From Scytalidium lignicola (lineage: Eukaryota; Ascomycota; Leotiomycetes): a stretch of 44,885 nucleotides of DNA. The position numbers were made by a program, and so were the translations under genes. The first letter of the stretch is position 1. Each line of letters begins with the position of its first letter. Location: assembly GCA_002812745.2 (NCBI GenBank), contig NCSJ02000334.1, forward strand, positions 1 through 44,885. The letters run 5' to 3'. Below, piece after piece: positions 1-12,700 of this stretch. The notes beneath the pieces were generated by a model. That model saw nothing but the letters and a program-made list of their open reading frames with translations, was not told where the DNA came from and did no database searches.

Positions 1-761
1 CTCTCCTCTTTTCCTTGTCGGAGGATCGACCATGTTTGAAGCAAGTACTGTAACTGTGTACTCCTTCTTGGGAGCGNGAGGGGGGGGGGCTCGTAAATAA
101 TTTTAAAAAAAGAAGCCCGAGTTTTCTTTGGTACGACCCGGTAACCGGGTTAGAGGTTAGAGTACGCCGGGACGGGAGGAGAGGAGCAAAAGACCTTTCN
201 TTTTTTTTAAAATTATTGTTCTTGTTAATATTACTCCGTTCTTTTGTGGGCTGTGGAAATACTACTCTACTGTACAAGTGCAGTATTGAGACGGATGGAT
301 CTTTTTCTCTCCTGATTACAATTTTTTTTTTTTTTTTGGTTGGACATAGACAGATGAGAGGAAAGGTTACAGTAAGAACCCCTATTTTGTTAAATGAGGG
401 GCTGATGCCAAGTGGATGTTCAGCTTGTGGCCTGAGGCATGAACTATTGACCTCGGTTCACTATTTTTTTGTCCATTTTCATAATTTACAAATCCCGGTA
501 GTCAAAGAAATGCAAAGGCATTTTGATAAAATCTCATCTCTATACACTGGAATTCTTCGCGACGAATTTCTCCTATTCTAGCTCTACGTGTATCAACTAG
601 CCTGTAAAGCTCACGCAGCTTGGATATTTTTTTGCTATAATTAGAGAGAAAGTTGTATGTGAGAGTGGGAGTGAGAAAAAAAGACAATCGCCTTTTTTTT
701 TACCCCGCGAGGTTGACTACCTGAGGGACTGAAACTGGATTATAGTCCGCCTCCAGCTCTC
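1..761. other. Left-edge non-coding stretch
   Basis: No gene is recognised here. The stretch has T-rich runs and two single N positions (77 and 200) next to homopolymers. Short open frames on both strands, such as 216-581 (+), look like chance frames: low complexity, no family resemblance, and no splice signals joining them to anything. The right part is presumably the promoter and 5' leader of the YVH1 gene at 762. Confidence 0.5.
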
Positions 762-2543
762 ATGGCACTCTCAAGAGTACCAGGCGATGAGGAGTTATAC
801 ATAGGAGGGTATGCATCTTTACTTCTAAGCTTTGGTTTTATTTAGTTGGTTTCTGTTACGCATTCTATTACGTTGACTGTTCTGGCAAAAATCATTCCTC
901 TCCATTTATCTTCTTCCCTCTTATCTTTTATTTTCTGTTCCAAGATTATTGTTGATATTGTTGGGATATGAAAATAAAGGATAAGAGGATAGTTTAATCA
1001 TTTCCCGTTAATATTCATTCTGTCATTCTGTTCACCTTTGCGTAATCTCATATCCAGAAAGAATGACTTGGCTGAAATTTCCCCTTCAGAATATTTACGT
1101 TGAGACGGAAATCTGCGCTAGCTGATAAGGGTATCACGCATATCGTCTCAGTGTTGAAATATGACTTCAAAGATTTCGAAGACTGGAATAAATACGAACA
1201 TCTCAGCATCGAGGTTGACGATGTTGACGATGAGGATTTGCTAGGTGAATTCGAGAGGTCTGGGGCATGGATCGAGCATGCATTGAAGGAGTGGAAAGAT
1301 GCAAACCAAGAAAAAGGAGGAAGAGTTTTAGTTCATTGGTGAGTAGATACTTTTCTGCCATGGTGTACTAACTGNTTTTTTGTTGTATTTATATCTCTTA
1401 TGTTACTTTCTAGCTCCCTATAATCTTGGAGGAAGCCAGCCATATACAGGGGGCTTTTCTTGACTTCAGGTCTCCGTTCTCCTAACGATTTCTTTTTCCC
1501 TTGTACCGGCGTCTTACGCCTTTACTCGTCTCCTCCTGCTCTTTCTCATTATTTTACATATGATTCTCACAAATCATAGTGCAATGGGCAAGTCACGTTC
1601 AGTAACAGTTACTATTGCCTACCTTCTCCGACAAAATCCAAACCTCACAGTATCCGAAGCTCTTGAACTTATTCGCACATCTCGACCCATAGCAGAGCCG
1701 AACGATGGTTTCATGGAACAGCTCGAGCTCTACAAAGAGATGGGATGTCCAAGAGATATTAAGTCGCATCCAAAATACCAACGGTGGCTTTACCAACGCG
1801 AGGTTGATCTTGCAATTGCTGCGGGTATGGCACCTGAAAAGGTGCGATTTGAAGACGAGCATACACAGGAGCTAGGCGATATCACGGGGAGAGATGTTGA
1901 ATTGAGATGTAAGAAATGCCGGTATGTATTCTTGAACCCTCTTCTCTTTCACAATACCGAGCATTTCCCCTTCCTCAACAAGCACAGTATCACTATTCAT
2001 CCTTGGCATCAGTCTCTAAATATAGACGCAACGGAAGAGATACCATCTACTGATATAGTTGTCGTAATATTCCTATTCCATTTTTAAATACTATTACCTA
2101 CGTTTATCTATACGTACTGAACGGAGCAAGATTCTAACTATCATCATAGTCGGACCCTGGCAACATCCCAATACCTAGTACCACATACACCACCTACCAA
2201 TAGCTCACCAGCTTCACCAACCTGCACCCATCACTTCCTCCAACCACTCTCCTGGATGCGTACAGAACTTGAACAAGGTCTCTTAAACGGGCGCCTAGAA
2301 TGTCCAAACGCTAAGTGCGGTGCCCAGATTGGGCGATACGCATGGCAGGGAATGCGCTGCAGCTGCGGAAAGTGGATCTGCCCTGCATTCAGTCTACAAA
2401 AAGGGAGGGTAGACGAGGTAGTGAAGGAAACTGGGGTTGGCGGCTTGCAGAATCTCAGCATTGACGGAGATGCTGGAGCCACTGCAAGAGCCATTGGGGC
2501 TATTCGGCTCCCGCCAGGGATGAAGAGAACTGGCAGCTTGTGA
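762..2543 (+). CDS. YVH1: Dual-specificity protein phosphatase Yvh1 (DUSP12 type)
   Basis: Four exons: 762-808, 1090-1338, 1580-1921 and 2150-2543, giving 343 aa. The N-terminal half is a dual-specificity phosphatase domain with the catalytic loop HCAMGKSRS at residues 98-106, a perfect HCxxGxxR signature; intron 2 splits the catalytic Cys codon. The C-terminal half is the Yvh1 zinc-binding domain: CKKC at 209-212, then CPNAKC, then a CSCGKW stretch. In yeast, Yvh1 acts in late 60S maturation by helping release Mrt4, and the zinc domain is the essential part. The start MALSRVPGDEELYIGG was chosen because it splices in frame into the conserved IFTLRRKSAL block. Intron 1 is long (281 nt); intron 2 contains an N at 1375; intron 3 has a clear CTAAC branch site. 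Family assignment is firm; the function is carried over from yeast. Confidence 0.93.
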
Positions 2544-4354
2544 AAAAAAGAATTTCCCGTGATGCCCGAACAGCTTACTATTGGGTCCCACCTTACTACA
2601 GTAACTGGACTGTACTGTATACCCAGCCCTGCAGCATGCACATTGTGTGTTGAGATGCACGTTACACACAGACTTTGCGTACCCGGTTTGCAGCTTCATC
2701 CTTGGGGGCGTGCGGTAACCGCTTACCTCCCATCCTGCCTGAATTTAGGAGCACTCACCAGAAGTAGCCTCGTCTTGCTAAGAGCTACGCAATGTTGTGT
2801 CAGCATGCCCACATCTGCTAACAGGTTTTAATACTGTACGGTCTGTACGACTTGACGCTATAATATGACGGCTTAGTTGAAACGAGAAATAGAAGAAAAA
2901 GCAGTAATGATCAGACGATGATTACAATAAGCCTCATTTTTTTCTTCTTCCTTCATCGGTGATTCTAATCAATTTATTTGTAATTCAAAAAGTAAGATGG
3001 TCTAATTTGAATGGAGCCAAATACACTATTCCTTCTCTCTAAGCCTAATACGGAGAATAAAAAGAGAGAGAGAGAGCTGTGAATTAGTTCTAGACGCCAA
3101 GAAGAAAAAAAAAGCTAACTCTGTGTCTAGAAACCCCTAAAATCTTACACGAACTTGTTCTTTCCATTGGGCGCCAACCTTATATAATGCAGAATAATAC
3201 GGCCGTAATACTACAAAATATCTATTCCAGCTCTAGGAAATCCACAAAGTTCCCAAATCTCACATCTGAATACTAACAAGGCTTTTCACGAGGGGAAATG
3301 GGTGAGATCGGGGACCAGGGCTAAAAAAACCCGCTTTTTTTGCTTTTTATTTTGTTTTTACTGTATTTGGATTCACATATATCATACCCCTTCCCTATTA
3401 CAGTCTCCCCGCTGAATCGGTGACGAGTGGCAAAGTGAACTAAGGTATAATAGCTAATTACAACAAGAATTTTCTAGAATCTACCATTTTGATTGGCTTT
3501 AATAGCTTATATAATCTTGCCACTCGACACCAATTCAGGGGGGGGGACAGTATTGAATACTAGCTCGTAGACTTTACAGCCGCGGGATTATTACCGCGAA
3601 TAACCTAATAATTCCCTTTTAGAGATAGATTTGTTTGATGAATATAAAACGTGACTTGGATATATAATTAGCCAGATGGTTCGTCCTTGAAGTGGGACTT
3701 TAAGGGTAAGGAGGGAGGTCGGTCAGCATGACATAAGAAATTCAAGTGACGGGACGGCAGGCCCGGATCGTTGGATTCCATTTTCAAAAGACCATGAAAT
3801 TGGGATCTGGTCAGCTATACGACGCAGCCACCTCGGATCCGAAGAAGGGTGATATCTCCAGTCTTGTCCAGAGTTCCCGTCTTGGTCGACTATACGATCC
3901 TTGACAGCGGAATCAGTCCGTGTTCATATGTAGGCGTTTTTAGATTCTTAGCTGAAAGGACCATAGATCAACTTGAAGGTGTGATGGGTTGTTGAAACCA
4001 ACAGACCTAGGCTCTAGATTACAGCCACTAGGAAATGAGCGGCTGTATTAAAGACAGCAAATTGCAAGACTACTGCGGGGTAGCTAGTAGGTACTGTATA
4101 GGTTAATCAACACCTCTTGTCGCTGCATCTGGGATCTTGTTCCGTGCGGGGCTGGCATATAGCTTCCGTAGATGGTGCTTCGGAGAATCTTGCAATGGAT
4201 TATTATACCGCCTTACATCGTGCCTCAATCGTTTCCTGACAAACCATGGCTGCTATATCTCAAACGGCTGCCATCCTTAAGAAGGCCCGTGCTATCGATT
4301 ATCGATATACAAAGGAGGGATGTAAGTGTTGCAACGGATTTGCTTCTTTGGGTA
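2544..4354. other. Gene-poor AT-rich spacer
   Basis: About 1.8 kb with no recognised gene. It holds a short GA repeat near 3061-3075, several homopolymers, and a G run near 3539. A small open frame at 4246-4392 (+) in a good start context (ACCATGG) encodes about 48 residues that I do not recognise; it overlaps open minus-strand frames, so I do not call it. The first few hundred bases are probably the YVH1 3' UTR. Confidence 0.4.
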
Positions 4355-4570
4355 TCACTCGCGCCTCCAAAAGACCGATTGGTGAAATTTGAACCGACCT
4401 TTTTCAGCAGGTGAGGTGTCCAATTGTCGAAGACCAACTTGTGTGGTTGATCGTGGAAGGCTGAAAGTAAGCACTAGACTCACCAAGGCACGGGAAGCGA
4501 GGATGTGGTGGTGGCCCTGAATCGTGTTCCCGACGACCCCTCCCATAAGAGCCTTAGGTTGCTTATTTTG
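4355..4570 (-). other. Unassigned open coding-like fragment
   Basis: On the minus strand an open frame without an obvious start runs from about 4617 to a stop at 4355, and its composition looks protein-like (for example LLESYQISQ and a HHH tract around 4514-4522). A GTGAGT donor-like site follows near 4488. It could be a 3' exon of the unknown gene at 4757-5244, but none of the splice combinations I tried joined the two without a stop. I record it only as a possible coding remnant. Confidence 0.2.
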
Positions 4571-4756
4571 TGAGATCTGATAGCTTTCAAGAAGGGAGTC
4601 TGGAGAAGGAGCTTGGAGCTGAGTGTTATCTAGTTGCTCTTATCTGGAACTCAAGAGAGACTACCGAGGGCTGAGGAAGAGCAAAACAGAAACACCATCT
4701 AGAACTGGAAGCCCAAGAAGAAACACCTTCCTTTTAGTTTCTGCGAAAGTGTCTGT

Positions 4757-5244
4757 TCAGCTTGCATCCACTGTGAGGATCAGATGCATGACGCTACTGA
4801 AGTGTTCCATACATTCCATAGGACATGGTTCGTGGGCCTTAAAGCTAATCCGAGGATCTATCCCACGTCTATGATGATTGATAATCCAAACGGGATGCCC
4901 GAAACCCCAAAACCATGCATCATGCACGTCTTTACATCCATTAGGAATGACGTGTTCCCCAACTTCATGAACATGCTTTCCTTCCACAATTAATCGTATT
5001 CTTCGTTCCTCGGTCCTTCTCGCCTTGGAAGTCTTCTCGCGGTAATGCATGTCGGCCCACCAACCTAATGTAGGGTGACTGCGTCTTACACCAGTTACAA
5101 TGGCGTGATCAATTTCTTGATCTCGGAGTCCTGAGATACATAGATACTTTGATTATCAGCAAGTTCATCCATATGTCCGTTGAGTTGCATATCACGTGAA
5201 CCCTCCCAACTAGCCACGGGACTAGATATCACGGCCTGCACCAT
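4757..5244 (-). CDS. Unknown protein, two exons
   Basis: I do not recognise this protein. Reading minus, ATG at 5244 begins MVQAVISSPVASWEGS; an intron from 5195 to 5131 (donor GTGATA, acceptor CTCAG) joins in frame to an exon 5130-4757, giving 140 aa. The middle is rich in Trp, His and Arg (GWWADMHYREK, then HDAWFWGFGHPVWIINHHRR), which does not look like a chance frame. No signal peptide or membrane helix is evident. If the intron is not real, the same data would need a single-base frameshift near 5155, making it a pseudogene. It starts only 40 nt downstream of the VFA1 stop on the same strand. The last 25 residues are less convincing, and the true 3' end may lie further on. Confidence 0.45.
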
Positions 5245-5283
5245 TTGAATAGATGTTCTTCAGCCCTCAGGAGATTTATTCGC

Positions 5284-5925
5284 TCAGAAATCCCCCTTTG
5301 GCGTTTGTGGGAATAGATTTGGGTTCTGAAACCGCTCACGGTTTCGCCGAGCAGCTTCTGCACTTCTCTTCTTGTCGATTCGTAGCTGGTAGAAAGCTTT
5401 TTGGAGAGCGAATACACGAGGCTCTTCCTCCGGTGGAGAAGGCTCTTCCGAACCAGATTTCTAGATTTCATGTCAATAGATTCTTCAGAGACTATGTATA
5501 TATAAAACTCTACCTTGTCATCAGACTTTTTTTCATCCTTCTCCTTTTCGTCTTTTTTATCCTTGTCCTTTTCTTTCGCCTTCTCCTTTTCCTTTTCCTT
5601 CTCCTCTTTCTTCTTCTTCTGTTTCTCTTCATACTCTTTCCTTACTCGCTCTACTTCCGCTCCCATTTCTTTCTTTTTCTTCGCTGCAACTGCAGCCTCG
5701 TCTATGATTGGGCTGCAAAACTTCTTGTCTTTCAAATGAGACGCGCAAACGTAGAAGAAATCCTAAATAAAGTTTAACATCTACAATTTGGACCCCATTT
5801 ATTGACAAATATACCTTATTCTCAGGTGTAACCATTACACTCGAGCTTGGTTTGTAACAAATCTCACAAGATTTGGCGGCATTATCCGCCACCTTGCGAT
5901 GAAAGTAAACGTTTGGAAAGGACAT
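5284..5925 (-). CDS. VFA1: Vps4-associated protein 1 (Vfa1)
   Basis: Three exons on the minus strand: 5925-5815, 5762-5514 and 5460-5284, giving 178 aa. The N-terminus has the family's paired-Cys segment (CEIC at residues 20-23, then YVCASH and FCSP after intron 1). A very charged Lys/Glu coiled-coil-like stretch follows. The C-terminal helix RVFALQKAFYQLRID and the NRERFQNPNLFP tail are typical of Vfa1 and come after intron 2. Yeast Vfa1 binds the MIT domain of the ESCRT AAA-ATPase Vps4 at endosomes and modulates it. The K/E-rich repeat creates long spurious antisense frames. Exon lengths close exactly (37 codons, 83 codons, 58 codons plus stop). Confidence 0.9.
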
Positions 5926-7335
5926 AGTGGGTTAAATGAGGGCGTAAACACTCTCCGCCTTTGAGAAATCCCTTGGATTGTAGTTATGAGTGATTAGATT
6001 TGGCGTTTGAGTGGTTCTGAAACGAATACATCTGATTTAGCAGAGTGACCAGAGGTTCAGGTGAGGTTGTTCTAGGTTAGAACGGTGGGACAAGGGTTCT
6101 GCATCCTCTTATCGTTATCGCCGAATCCGGTTGACGCCTTTTCTAAACATCCCTTTAGACACCTATGACACCTTCCCTCCATTTACCAATTACGCCGGGA
6201 CATACTTAAATAATACCTTTGAGACTTTTCAATCTGTTTCAAATAATATATCTGTACTTGAAAACTCTCTATTTGATTAAGTCTATTTTACGCTTAAGCG
6301 TTTTTTTAATCATACTTCTAGTTCCCTAGAGAACCAAGACAGGCTTCTGCCCTTTACACTTCTTATATACTAGCCCATAAATACTTACTCCTAATAACAA
6401 TAGTAATTCAACATAATAAATACTATCATTGTAGAAATACTCAGACGTCCCTATATTTGTTTACATTACCTTTCCACACTCACCCAGCCCAAAAAAGGCA
6501 ATATCCCCCTAGTTCGCTACACGTAGCGACCCTCCCTTCCTCGGCCTCTTCCTTCCATATATATTACCGAATAAGGAACCTACCCATAACAGAACAGCAA
6601 ACAGCGCCGTTATGGTATAATGGTCAGGACAAGTTGTTGTTCCGAGAACTGGATTGGACAACCAAGTCTAATGGGTGAAGTGAATACTGACATTAGCAGA
6701 GATGTAGGCGTACAGCTTCACGGCTGTAGTGAATCGAACTCTTTTGTCATTCGAGTTTTTTTTGGGGCCTTCTTTTTCAATGGTTTAATTTTTTCTTCTA
6801 TTTTTTATTAGGAGATGGCGTTTCTAGTTTTATTTTTATGTTATATATATATTCGGCTGTGGTTGTAGTTNGGGGGGGAGTTTGGTGGTGTTGGAGGTCA
6901 GGTGAGGTTGTTAGACGCGATACAAAATATCAACGAATGGACAATGTATTGATTGACAACTTTAATACGGCATCCTCATTGCTTTTTGGCAGTCAAGATT
7001 CTTCCATCAGATTGGATATGTCCATTTCTGAATAAGTTTATCAATATCACTTACTGTTCAACTCGTGGAAGCATCACTCTAGGCCTAACAGTGTGACTCT
7101 CCTTTTTCTTCAATGTAGAATGTTTTCCAGTTTATAGGCGAGGGTAAGCTATATAAATCCACGAATATATGCCATTTTCTTCCTTTAATCACAGAAGTGG
7201 AAGAATAAGACTTAGCCAAGACAAAATTTCATTCACAGTATCAATATCGGACATGGTCTTTTAATTCAACTTCTCTTCTTAATATTTCTCCTTTGCATCT
7301 CCTATAAGATGGCCCTCTACATAGCTTACACCTAC
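5926..7335. other. Intergenic region, no gene seen
   Basis: About 1.4 kb between the VFA1 start and the cyclase stop. It is AT-rich, with an N at 6871 beside a G run. Short plus-strand frames (6457-6678, 6620-6811, 6838-7035) have no family resemblance. A stretch near 6608-6625 resembles a tRNA D-arm or A-box, but no matching T-arm or acceptor stem could be built. Confidence 0.4.
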
Positions 7336-8941
7336 TTAGAATATAGCCATGGCCTGCGGCGGAGAGCTCACTCCGCCAGGCATGTTTAGCGGCATAGACG
7401 TTAGGAAGAAGGAGTACCTGTCCAGTTCCCGGCAGGTTTTAGATAAGGCCTCGAGGTCAAACATTTCGCCTATATTGAGTTGGAAGAAGGTGCACATGTT
7501 AGTTGAGAGATATTCTCTAATGAATAAAATTGGAGAAGAGCACATGAAAGGACCATAGCGAAAATGGCTTTGGTGAGAAACACATACCTATCGGCAACCC
7601 CCATCCTGCCAAAAAGTACTCGTGCAGCGAAATATCCCCCATTTGAGGAAACACCTCCCAACTAATTGCATCTGATGCCACAGCGCTGAACCCACTATCC
7701 CAAATCCACTCCAGAACCTCCATGCTCGGTTCCACTCCTGCATGTTGCGGCTCTTCCTGCGCCGCATAGGCTTGCTTCTGCTCATCAGTCATGGCCTCCC
7801 AGTCGCGCATGACACCGGTGCGGATGAAGAGGATATCACCGCGGCGTGGAGCGATGTTGTGGAATTTTGCTACTTCGAGAAGAGTTTTGAACGGGATTGT
7901 GTGTGTTGAGAATGTGGTGTATTCTATTGGCGGGGATTGGGTTGATGCCCAGAGGGCGTAGTCGAGGAGGATGGCGCGGCCTGCTATGCCCTCATCTGCC
8001 CAGTGCTGTATGCCGATCCGGTGGTTTGAAGAGTCGAAGATCTCGGACTTGGTGGTGCCGCCGTAGAAGACGCGGTCCTTGGACGTCCAGTGATCCTTTG
8101 AGTTTCGAGGTTGCGAGTAGTGACGAAATCCATCCCATTGACTGCTTTGTTCTAGGAGAAGAGATTAAGTATTTGATATTTTGAAACGTGAAACCATCTT
8201 TCGAGTTCTTTCTTAGACAAGAAAAGGAAAGTTAAACTTCACAGCGAGAATCCATTTGTAAGAAACATAAACAGTTAAGATCCTCTCCATTCTTTCCTTC
8301 TTTCTTCAAGAGCAAAATTAAAAAGCAGTATNAAAAAGAAGAAGAAAAAAAAATAATAATAAAGAAGTAAACCTACGAGGATTCATAGAATACGCATCAT
8401 CAAAACAAGCTCCCATGCCTGTGCCACCGGGTCCAAGAAGGGGTATGATTTTGTGAGCGCACTTCTGACGCCCAAACTGCGAGTACTCCAGCTTGGTCAT
8501 GTCCCAGTTCAGACCGACTCTCCTTCCGGTCTTGATCTCGGATGCGGCGGCTGCAGAGACGACTTCAGGGGTGAGGAGCGTGAGACGGCCTGGTTATGAG
8601 GGAGCACGTGAGTGAGTGATTTTGTTTTCTTGTTTTGAATATAATTTTTTTCTTCTCATTCTGGTCTGTACCAGTATTTTATCTTTGTGTATAATTTATA
8701 CAACTGTACGAATGTGTGGTTGTTGCAGGCATAAATGAGATGGGGCCTGAGGGATAGGGTAGAATGCGAGAAAAAGGGGGGTGAACGGACCTAGGCCTTC
8801 TAGACGGGAGTTTGGTTCACCCAGCCATACACGTTTAGGATCCGGGAGCTTAGCAAAGGGAGTATCATAGATCGAGGGATCATAACGCGGTTCTTTCGAG
8901 ATATCTTGAGCCTCAATTGAGGTATTACTTTGTGATGTCAT
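7336..8941 (-). CDS. Putative cyclase-family metal-dependent hydrolase
   Basis: Four exons on the minus strand: 8941-8791, 8589-8377, 8151-7588 and 7469-7336, giving 353 aa. The sequence fits the fungal branch of the cyclase / kynurenine-formamidase-like family (PF04199). It has a conserved NPQQSSQWDGFRH block at about 120-132 that supplies metal-site Asp/His, then GIQHWADEGIAGR, RGDILFIRTG, and a C-terminal block ending in PPQAMAIF. The substrate is unknown; family members hydrolyse N-formyl amides or act in aromatic catabolism. The start MTSQSNTS at 8941 was chosen; an in-frame upstream ATG at 9001 is possible. Intron 1 has a weaker donor (GTCCGT). Intron 2 contains an N at 8332. No neighbouring gene suggests a pathway. 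Confidence 0.85.
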
Positions 8942-9001
8942 CCTGGAGTGGCCACCAATAGTGGGGTTGGGATGAGCAAGTGAATGAGCGAGTGAGAGCA
9001 A

Positions 9002-9715
9002 GAAGAGGTATAGAAATGATATGTGATAAGCAACAATGGATGGCAGAGAAATATCTTCTAGAATTTATTGTAAATTAGGTAAATTTCTATAGAGTCCGAT
9101 GCTTAGTTTGGCCAAGATATAGCTAAGACAACAGAGATACGTACCGGCATTGACCTTTTTGAAATAGGTAGAGCTTAAGATCGACTGGATCCCTCTATCT
9201 TGGTTCTTAGTTGTGCGGAGGTGAACGATTTGACCCCACCTTCGGCATATTGGGGAGCGAACTCAAATCGGTCATTCATTCGCCCATTGATCCAACTCCT
9301 TCGACTCAGGTACACGAGACCAAAATACCCAAGTGGCTCTGAGAGATTCTCCGCACGATGCAGCGAGAGAATCCCACCGGAAACATGTTCTAGAATGTAC
9401 TGTACGTAACATACAAGCGGTATCCAATCAAGGGACACATCTAGACACTTAAAATGCACCACAACACCAGTTGCCGGTAGAAATCTCGGTCAATCTAAAA
9501 CTCCATTGCTATGCCCTGCGATGCAAAAAGATGCTTTGGGCGTAAACAAAATCGCCAAGATACATTCAAACATATAAGACGCCCGTAGTAAGTACTCAAG
9601 TCCATAAAGCCATTCTCGAATTTTCTATGCCGTTTGTCATCCCAAAAGAAAACCCCCCAATCTTTCCTCTCCTCTGCCGCTTTATTTTTGCATCTTGAAA
9701 AGTATTTTAACCCAA
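9002..9715. other. Intergenic region, no gene seen
   Basis: About 700 nt between the cyclase start and the UFD2 stop. The frame at 9175-9462 (minus) and its plus-strand shadow show no recognisable motif. The right part is presumably the UFD2 3' UTR and the left part the cyclase promoter. Confidence 0.45.
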
Positions 9716-12700
9716 TCATCCTTCACTCGTATCAATCTTATCGCCATCTTCTTCTTCTCCTTCCCCCACATTTCCTGCCTGAACCTCTTTCGCTTTCAGC
9801 GCCTCCAATTTCTTGCCTTCCTTCCACTTCATAATCTCTTCCTTTAATTCCGTGTTTTCAATGACATCCTCGATCTTCATCGGCTGCCGGTTGAAGGGAT
9901 CATGAGGATCGCTAAGCAGATGGCTTCGAATCGTACTCCGATCCACCGTGATTTTGCTCTGTGGCAGAATCACCGGATCTAGCATCAAGGTGGCAAGAAT
10001 GGGGTCGAGATAGTCGTCAGGAATCTCACCTAGGTCTTCTTCCGCCTGGTCTTCAACCTCCTTGGCCATCTTGAAGCGTTCCTTTAGTGCTTCCCACCGC
10101 GCGATATCCTCCCCCGATTTCAGGCCGTGTCGGGTCAGAATCTTGGTTGCCGTGTCGAAATTGGCGGGCTTGTACGATCGACCGTCCTGTGCCACTGCCG
10201 TCACGAAGCGATCTGAGTTGCCTAGGTTGAGATAGATATCAATGAACTCGCTGAGAAGGTGTTTCGGGTTGAAATGGTATTTGGATGGGTCGTTAACCTT
10301 GAGATTTGTCGACTTGGGGCCCACCAGGGTATCGAGAGTATAATTTATCATGGCCGCTAAACGTCCAACGACTTCAGGGGTGGTGAAGGCCTCGCCGAGT
10401 GCGCTAGTGAATAACTTCATCATTGCTATTGTTTCGTTTGTGAGCTGCATATAAGTTTGGGCGTCGCCTTCTGCAGATCTCAAGGCTTCTTCTTTCTGTG
10501 CCCTCTGCTCTGCATTCATGTCAGGTGGAGGTCGTAGTAGTTCCACCTGTAGATCATGGATCTTAACGAACTTGGTGAGCGCTTCGTCAAGCAGGTACGT
10601 GGCATCATTTAGTAGGAGATTGACAAATCGAACAAAGAATTCAGTATTTCCCCTGGCAACATCATTAGCTCCTACATATTAGCCATACTTAGAGGACTAC
10701 ATACTTGCTCTCTTGTGTGAGACGCTGTTTATAGACATCATTCGGCCATATACATTTGATGACTTGGAATATCTCGTATCGAATATTAAATTTGTCATAA
10801 AACTGTCTATCTGCACCAGTAGATTCGACCTCTGTGAATTTATGTCAATTTCCTATCACCAATACCATTAATAAGCCAAGACTCACCAATATAAAATTTC
10901 ATCAACGAATGAAGAAGATAGTCATTGGCAAACTGCGTTCCCATCAATGCATCACCGAGAACGCCTTTTGTGCGATGATATACTGGCCATGTACCCTGAA
11001 ATAGCAGTGAGACAAGCTTGGATTTTAGGTAGGGGTTTTTTATGTATTCGGTATTTGTGAGAAAGGTGATGCTTAAGGTAATAATCTCGTCACCAATAGC
11101 AGATATCATGACATCAGGGATGAACCTGTTGAAAGGTCAGCAATCTAATTAAGGCTTACGAGTCAACATTATTATCTTACCGAAGAATAAAGCTGAAATT
11201 GCTGACAATGTCTTCTAGGACATATTCAGGTAAATACTTGAAAGCATCTGGTTCAATTGATGGAAGCGGGAGCCTGGACTAGTCAGATGATTTGTCCTAG
11301 AAAGCCTTGAGCGTAGTACATACTTAACCGTCTTGTCAGGAGTGTAATCTGTCTGCGTAGCGATCCGTAGGAGCCAAACAGTAACGTATCGCATGAACAG
11401 TAGCGACTTAGTTTGCATTTGCTTATCAAGTAAAACACCTTCAACTGCAAACTTGAAAGACATGGACCTCTCCAAGACTTCATTATATCTCTTCACATTG
11501 GCGTCAAATATCGCCAGTTGTGCGGGGTTCTACCCATTGGATTAGTATAGTCAGAGCATTTATGTTAGTATCAATGAAACCGGCTTACGTTTATAACCTT
11601 CTGTCTCTCCGCCTCCAATTCTGCCATCTGCTTCTGAATATGTTTAATATCCCTGTCTAGATTTTTAAGCATTGCATTTGTTGCTTCGCTGCCATAGTGG
11701 TGAGCAGCAAGGTTTAAGAAGAACACTTCTGATATGAAATTAGACACTCCTGGATCCTTTTGTTCATAATATTTTTCAGAAGCAGATTCATCAGCATTTA
11801 ACTTTGTTTCATCCTTAATGTCAACTCGCGGATTCCGCCTGAAGTACTCGACTTCGACCCTGGAGATTTTGGAGAATGTAGAATCCATGAAAGGCTCACA
11901 AAGACCATCGAGAACCACGCCTACATTCATCATAAAGCCATCAGAAGATACTAATCTCGGATCCACATGCAGAGCTCTTCGCTTGTGATTTTGATTTACA
12001 ATATATGCAAACCAATCAAGCGTCCGGGACTTCGCTGTTGGACTTGCACGAACAAAGTGGTTGACGATATCAAGCAGATCTCTCTGATGAGCCTGTAATG
12101 TCAACCTTAAGGCTTCTTGAGAAGTGTGTATGTGTCTCTTATCCATAGTCTTCGGACCCATAAAGTACTCCTTGGTTACTTCTGACTGAAGGGGCGATAT
12201 CCGGAAGAACGGCCCAAGTAAGGTGTCTTTCTCTATTCGTGGTGCTGACGTTGCCATCTGGAACAATGCATCTTCAGCAACTGCAGTTACAAGACGAGGA
12301 AATAGTGAATATGATTTCAAGGCCTATGACCATATTAGCACGGCTCAAGGCGTCTGGAAGTGTCTCTACGAACGTTGATATACGGCTTGTAATTATCATT
12401 CATAGTCATGTTAGATAGCTGCTGACTTATTGTCACAAATGCCTTCGTAAGTAGCGGCTTCACTGTGTCATCTTCATCGAAACGAGATACTGCTTCTTCT
12501 AAGAAATCCCGACAGATACCTTTATCTTCTGTATCGTCGACCAATAAATAAGGAGCGAGGTTGTCGGTTGAAGAGTTTGGCTCCCGGCTTCAACATGTTA
12601 GTTATGATCTCAGCAATAGTTCTCAAAATGCCTACCCAAAAAGTTCTGGGACCGTAACAGCAAATATACAGTTACTCATACATAGTCGCTTAGCTTCCTT

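Noticed and set aside
216..581. 121-codon plus-strand frame at the left edge
   Set aside because: It runs through T homopolymers, matches no family and has no splice context.
2544..4354. Transposon or other mobile element in the gene-poor spacer
   Set aside because: I found no terminal inverted repeats, target-site duplication or transposase-like frame that I could support by eye.
5253..5777. Long plus-strand open frames rich in Phe, Leu and Ser
   Set aside because: They are antisense shadows of the Lys/Glu-rich coiled-coil region of VFA1.
6600..6760. tRNA-like A-box (TGGTATAATGG) and a distant TCGA-containing T-loop-like piece
   Set aside because: The pieces are about 100 nt apart, the second lacks a pairing T-stem and the TTCRANN loop, and no acceptor stem can be formed on either strand.
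10653..10710. GC-AG intron in UFD2 (donor GCAAGT)
   Set aside because: A normal GTATGT donor with the acceptor GCCAG at 10653 keeps frame and gives the expected family sequence, so the non-canonical donor is not needed.
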